From a virus: a stretch of 29,629 nucleotides of DNA. Below, one piece after another: positions 28,799-29,629 of the stretch. The notes below the pieces were generated by a model, which saw nothing but the letters and a program-made list of their open reading frames with translations, made no database searches and had not been told where the DNA came from. Positions within the stretch are counted from its first letter, which is position 1. Each line of letters starts with the position of its first letter. The stretch lies in IMG/VR virus record IMGVR_UViG_3300036944_000570, positions 1-29,629 of that record; one strand, given 5' to 3'. A program made the position numbers and the translations under genes.

Positions 28799-28968
28799 TG
28801 TATTAACTCTTCTACATTAAGATTGTATTTTTCTAAAATTTCTACTATTCTAAAATCGTGATTTAAATTGCTTATATGCCATAAAGCTAAAGCCATTTGT
28901 AAAGATTGATTTGCTCTATTAAACTCTGATTGTTCTTCAGGTAATTTAAATTCTAATGTTGCTTTCAT
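28795..28968 (-). CDS. Small MKATLEF-type phage protein, 57 aa
   Basis: Start taken at ATG 28968 (MKATLEFKLPEEQSEFNRAN) rather than an in-frame start at 29004, because the MKATLEF-LPE opening matches a common small Bacteroidetes phage protein and 28968 abuts the stop of the upstream tiny ORF (ATGA, 28965-28968). One strand, then helices (SLQMALALWHISNL; RIVEILEKYNL). Function unknown. Confidence 0.65.
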   Translation of the reverse strand: MKATLEFKLPEEQSEFNRANQSLQMALALWHISNLNHDFRIVEILEKYNLNVEELIQ

Positions 28969-29057
28969 TCTGTTCCTTTTTTTATTAGATAATACCATAG
29001 CCAAATTATTTTTGACCTTATAAACTCGTATGTTGCTAAAATTAATATATACTTCAT
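28965..29057 (-). CDS. Tiny hydrophobic ORF, 30 aa
   Basis: MKYILILATYEFIRSKIIWL, then WYYLIKKGTE; two short hydrophobic patches rich in Ile, Leu, Trp and Tyr with a basic C-terminus, possibly membrane-associated. The size alone would not justify a call, but its start and stop both form ATGA overlaps with flanking genes (29054-29057 and 28965-28968), so translation is plausible. Confidence 0.45.
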   Translation of the reverse strand: MKYILILATYEFIRSKIIWLWYYLIKKGTE

Positions 29058-29173
29058 AACTTATAATAATTTATCCAAAAGCGTTTTAAACTTTGCGGGA
29101 TTGTTTCCCATGTATATAAATTGACGTCGGGTTCTTGACCCTCATTTAATTTGTCTATTATTTTTTGTTTCAT
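29054..29173 (-). CDS. Tiny hypothetical protein, 39 aa
   Basis: MKQKIIDKLNEGQEPDVNLY, then TWETIPQSLKRFWINYYKL. Aromatic-rich C-terminus, no motif recognised. It begins within the upstream stop (ATGA, 29170-29173) and ends within the next start, which supports expression as part of the leftward mini-gene series. Confidence 0.5.
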   Translation of the reverse strand: MKQKIIDKLNEGQEPDVNLYTWETIPQSLKRFWINYYKL

Positions 29174-29439
29174 TTCTTTTTAAATTGTTCAAACCATTTA
29201 TCAAACCCTTGTTCTGTGTTAGAACCTTTAGTATTCCACCAATGATAAAAGAACTCTAAAGATATTTTCCTAACTTCTTCCTCACTATAACTTCTTTCTT
29301 GTTGCCATTTAGCACCATTATCAAATCCTAAATTAAATGCAACTCTTGCAACTTCTTCAAGTGTTTCTTGTTTACCTCCAAAATATTGACTTGCTAAATC
29401 GTTAAATTCTTTTGTTCCAAATTGAGGTTCTTGTTTCAT
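29170..29439 (-). CDS. Small hypothetical protein, 89 aa
   Basis: An acidic, helical protein: MKQEPQFGTKEFNDLASQYF, then ETLEEVARVAFNLGFDNGAK, WQQERSYSEEEVRKISLEFF, and an aromatic C-terminus (GFDKWFEQFKKK). The AARxAxxxGxxxGAKWQxERSYSEEEV arrangement is frequent in small phage proteins of this host group. It is coupled at both ends (ATGA at 29436-29439 and 29170-29173). Function unknown. Confidence 0.7.
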   Translation of the reverse strand: MKQEPQFGTKEFNDLASQYFGGKQETLEEVARVAFNLGFDNGAKWQQERSYSEEEVRKISLEFFYHWWNTKGSNTEQGFDKWFEQFKKK

Positions 29440-29624
29440 AATCCTTTTTCTATTTCTTGTTTAACTTCTTGCCAATACTTTTTACCAGTTTCTTTTATTA
29501 GTTCCTCAACTGCTATTAATGCACATTGTTTGGCTTTAAATAAGTTCAATCCACTACCCTCGTAGTCTAAAACATTGAGTCTAAAATTTTCTACTAACTC
29601 TTTTGCTTTTTCTTTGGGCGTCAT
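29436..29624 (-). CDS. Small MTPKEKA-family protein, 62 aa
   Basis: Complete copy of the family seen at 124-369 and in part at 1-127: MTPKEKAKELVENFRLNV, FKAKQCALIAVEELIKETGK and WQEVKQEIEKGL. It lacks the acidic insert of the 81-residue paralogue. Its first 104 coding bases are identical to those of the truncated copy at the left edge, so the gene is probably the one interrupted there on a circular genome, or a very recent duplicate. It starts five bases before the right window edge, and its stop overlaps the next ATG. Confidence 0.8.
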   Translation of the reverse strand: MTPKEKAKELVENFRLNVLDYEGSGLNLFKAKQCALIAVEELIKETGKKYWQEVKQEIEKGL

Positions 29625-29629
29625 AATTC
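29521..29629. repeat. Terminal direct repeat, right copy (109 bp)
   Basis: Identical to 24-132 over 109 bases, ending exactly at the window edge. Joining the right end to base 133 restores the 3' end of the 81-residue gene in frame, which supports a circular map. Confidence 0.9.

Noticed and set aside
1-29629. tRNA genes, insertion sequences, restriction-modification or toxin-antitoxin genes
   Set aside because: Looked for on both strands; no cloverleaf, transposase, methyltransferase or recognisable toxin motifs were evident.

Overview
The window looks like a nearly complete, probably circular genome of a Flavobacterium-type tailed phage with siphovirus-like gene content. Support for the host group: the DNA is AT-rich; promoters with the Bacteroidetes -7 box TAnnTTTG are present, two of them with a TTG box exactly 19 bases upstream; and the gene families (BT4734/VirE-type primase, DUF3127-like SSB, tape-measure and tail proteins) are those of Bacteroidetes phages. 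I see no integrase, transposase, tRNA or host housekeeping gene, so nothing shows that it is an integrated prophage. The first and last 109 bases (24-132 and 29521-29629) are identical and lie in copies of one small gene family. This fits a circular map broken at a repeat.

Layout. A divergent control region at 579-680 separates a leftward and a rightward unit. The leftward unit starts with a small helix-turn-helix candidate (366-578) and paralogous small genes. Across the circle junction it continues with about ten very small genes (29624 down to 27823), many coupled by ATGA stop/start overlaps. The rightward unit carries six small early genes (681-2025), then a strong promoter with a structured, terminator-like leader (2009-2130) before recombination and replication genes: RecT-like annealing protein, SSB, SF2 helicase, VirE/VapE primase-helicase, a noncoding region with eight GTTAC iterons (6864-7063), and a VRR-NUC nuclease. 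A second host-type promoter (7382-7411) leads a pentapeptide-repeat protein, small regulators and an ECF-like sigma factor (8666-9106).

Late genes run from a probable small terminase and TerL (9307-10774) through a tail module (10813-17842, including a T_TTT_TTT -1 frameshift site and the tape measure) to a head module (17878-20036: XkdF-like protease, scaffold candidate, capsid, terminator). Next come the tail tube (20050-20598, with terminator), a portal/connector/fiber module (20689-25475), and lysis (holin, T7-lysozyme-type amidase, one-piece spanin) followed by a metallophosphoesterase. The putative frameshifted chaperone lies just after TerL, and the portal lies downstream of the capsid, which is not the textbook order.

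The most interesting system is a candidate late-transcription circuit. Three intergenic sites carry CGTTTAC exactly five bases before a start codon. Two of them also have GAAAC exactly 16 bases upstream, the architecture of ECF-sigma promoters, and the phage encodes an ECF-like sigma factor just before the terminase genes. The geometry suggests leaderless late mRNAs.
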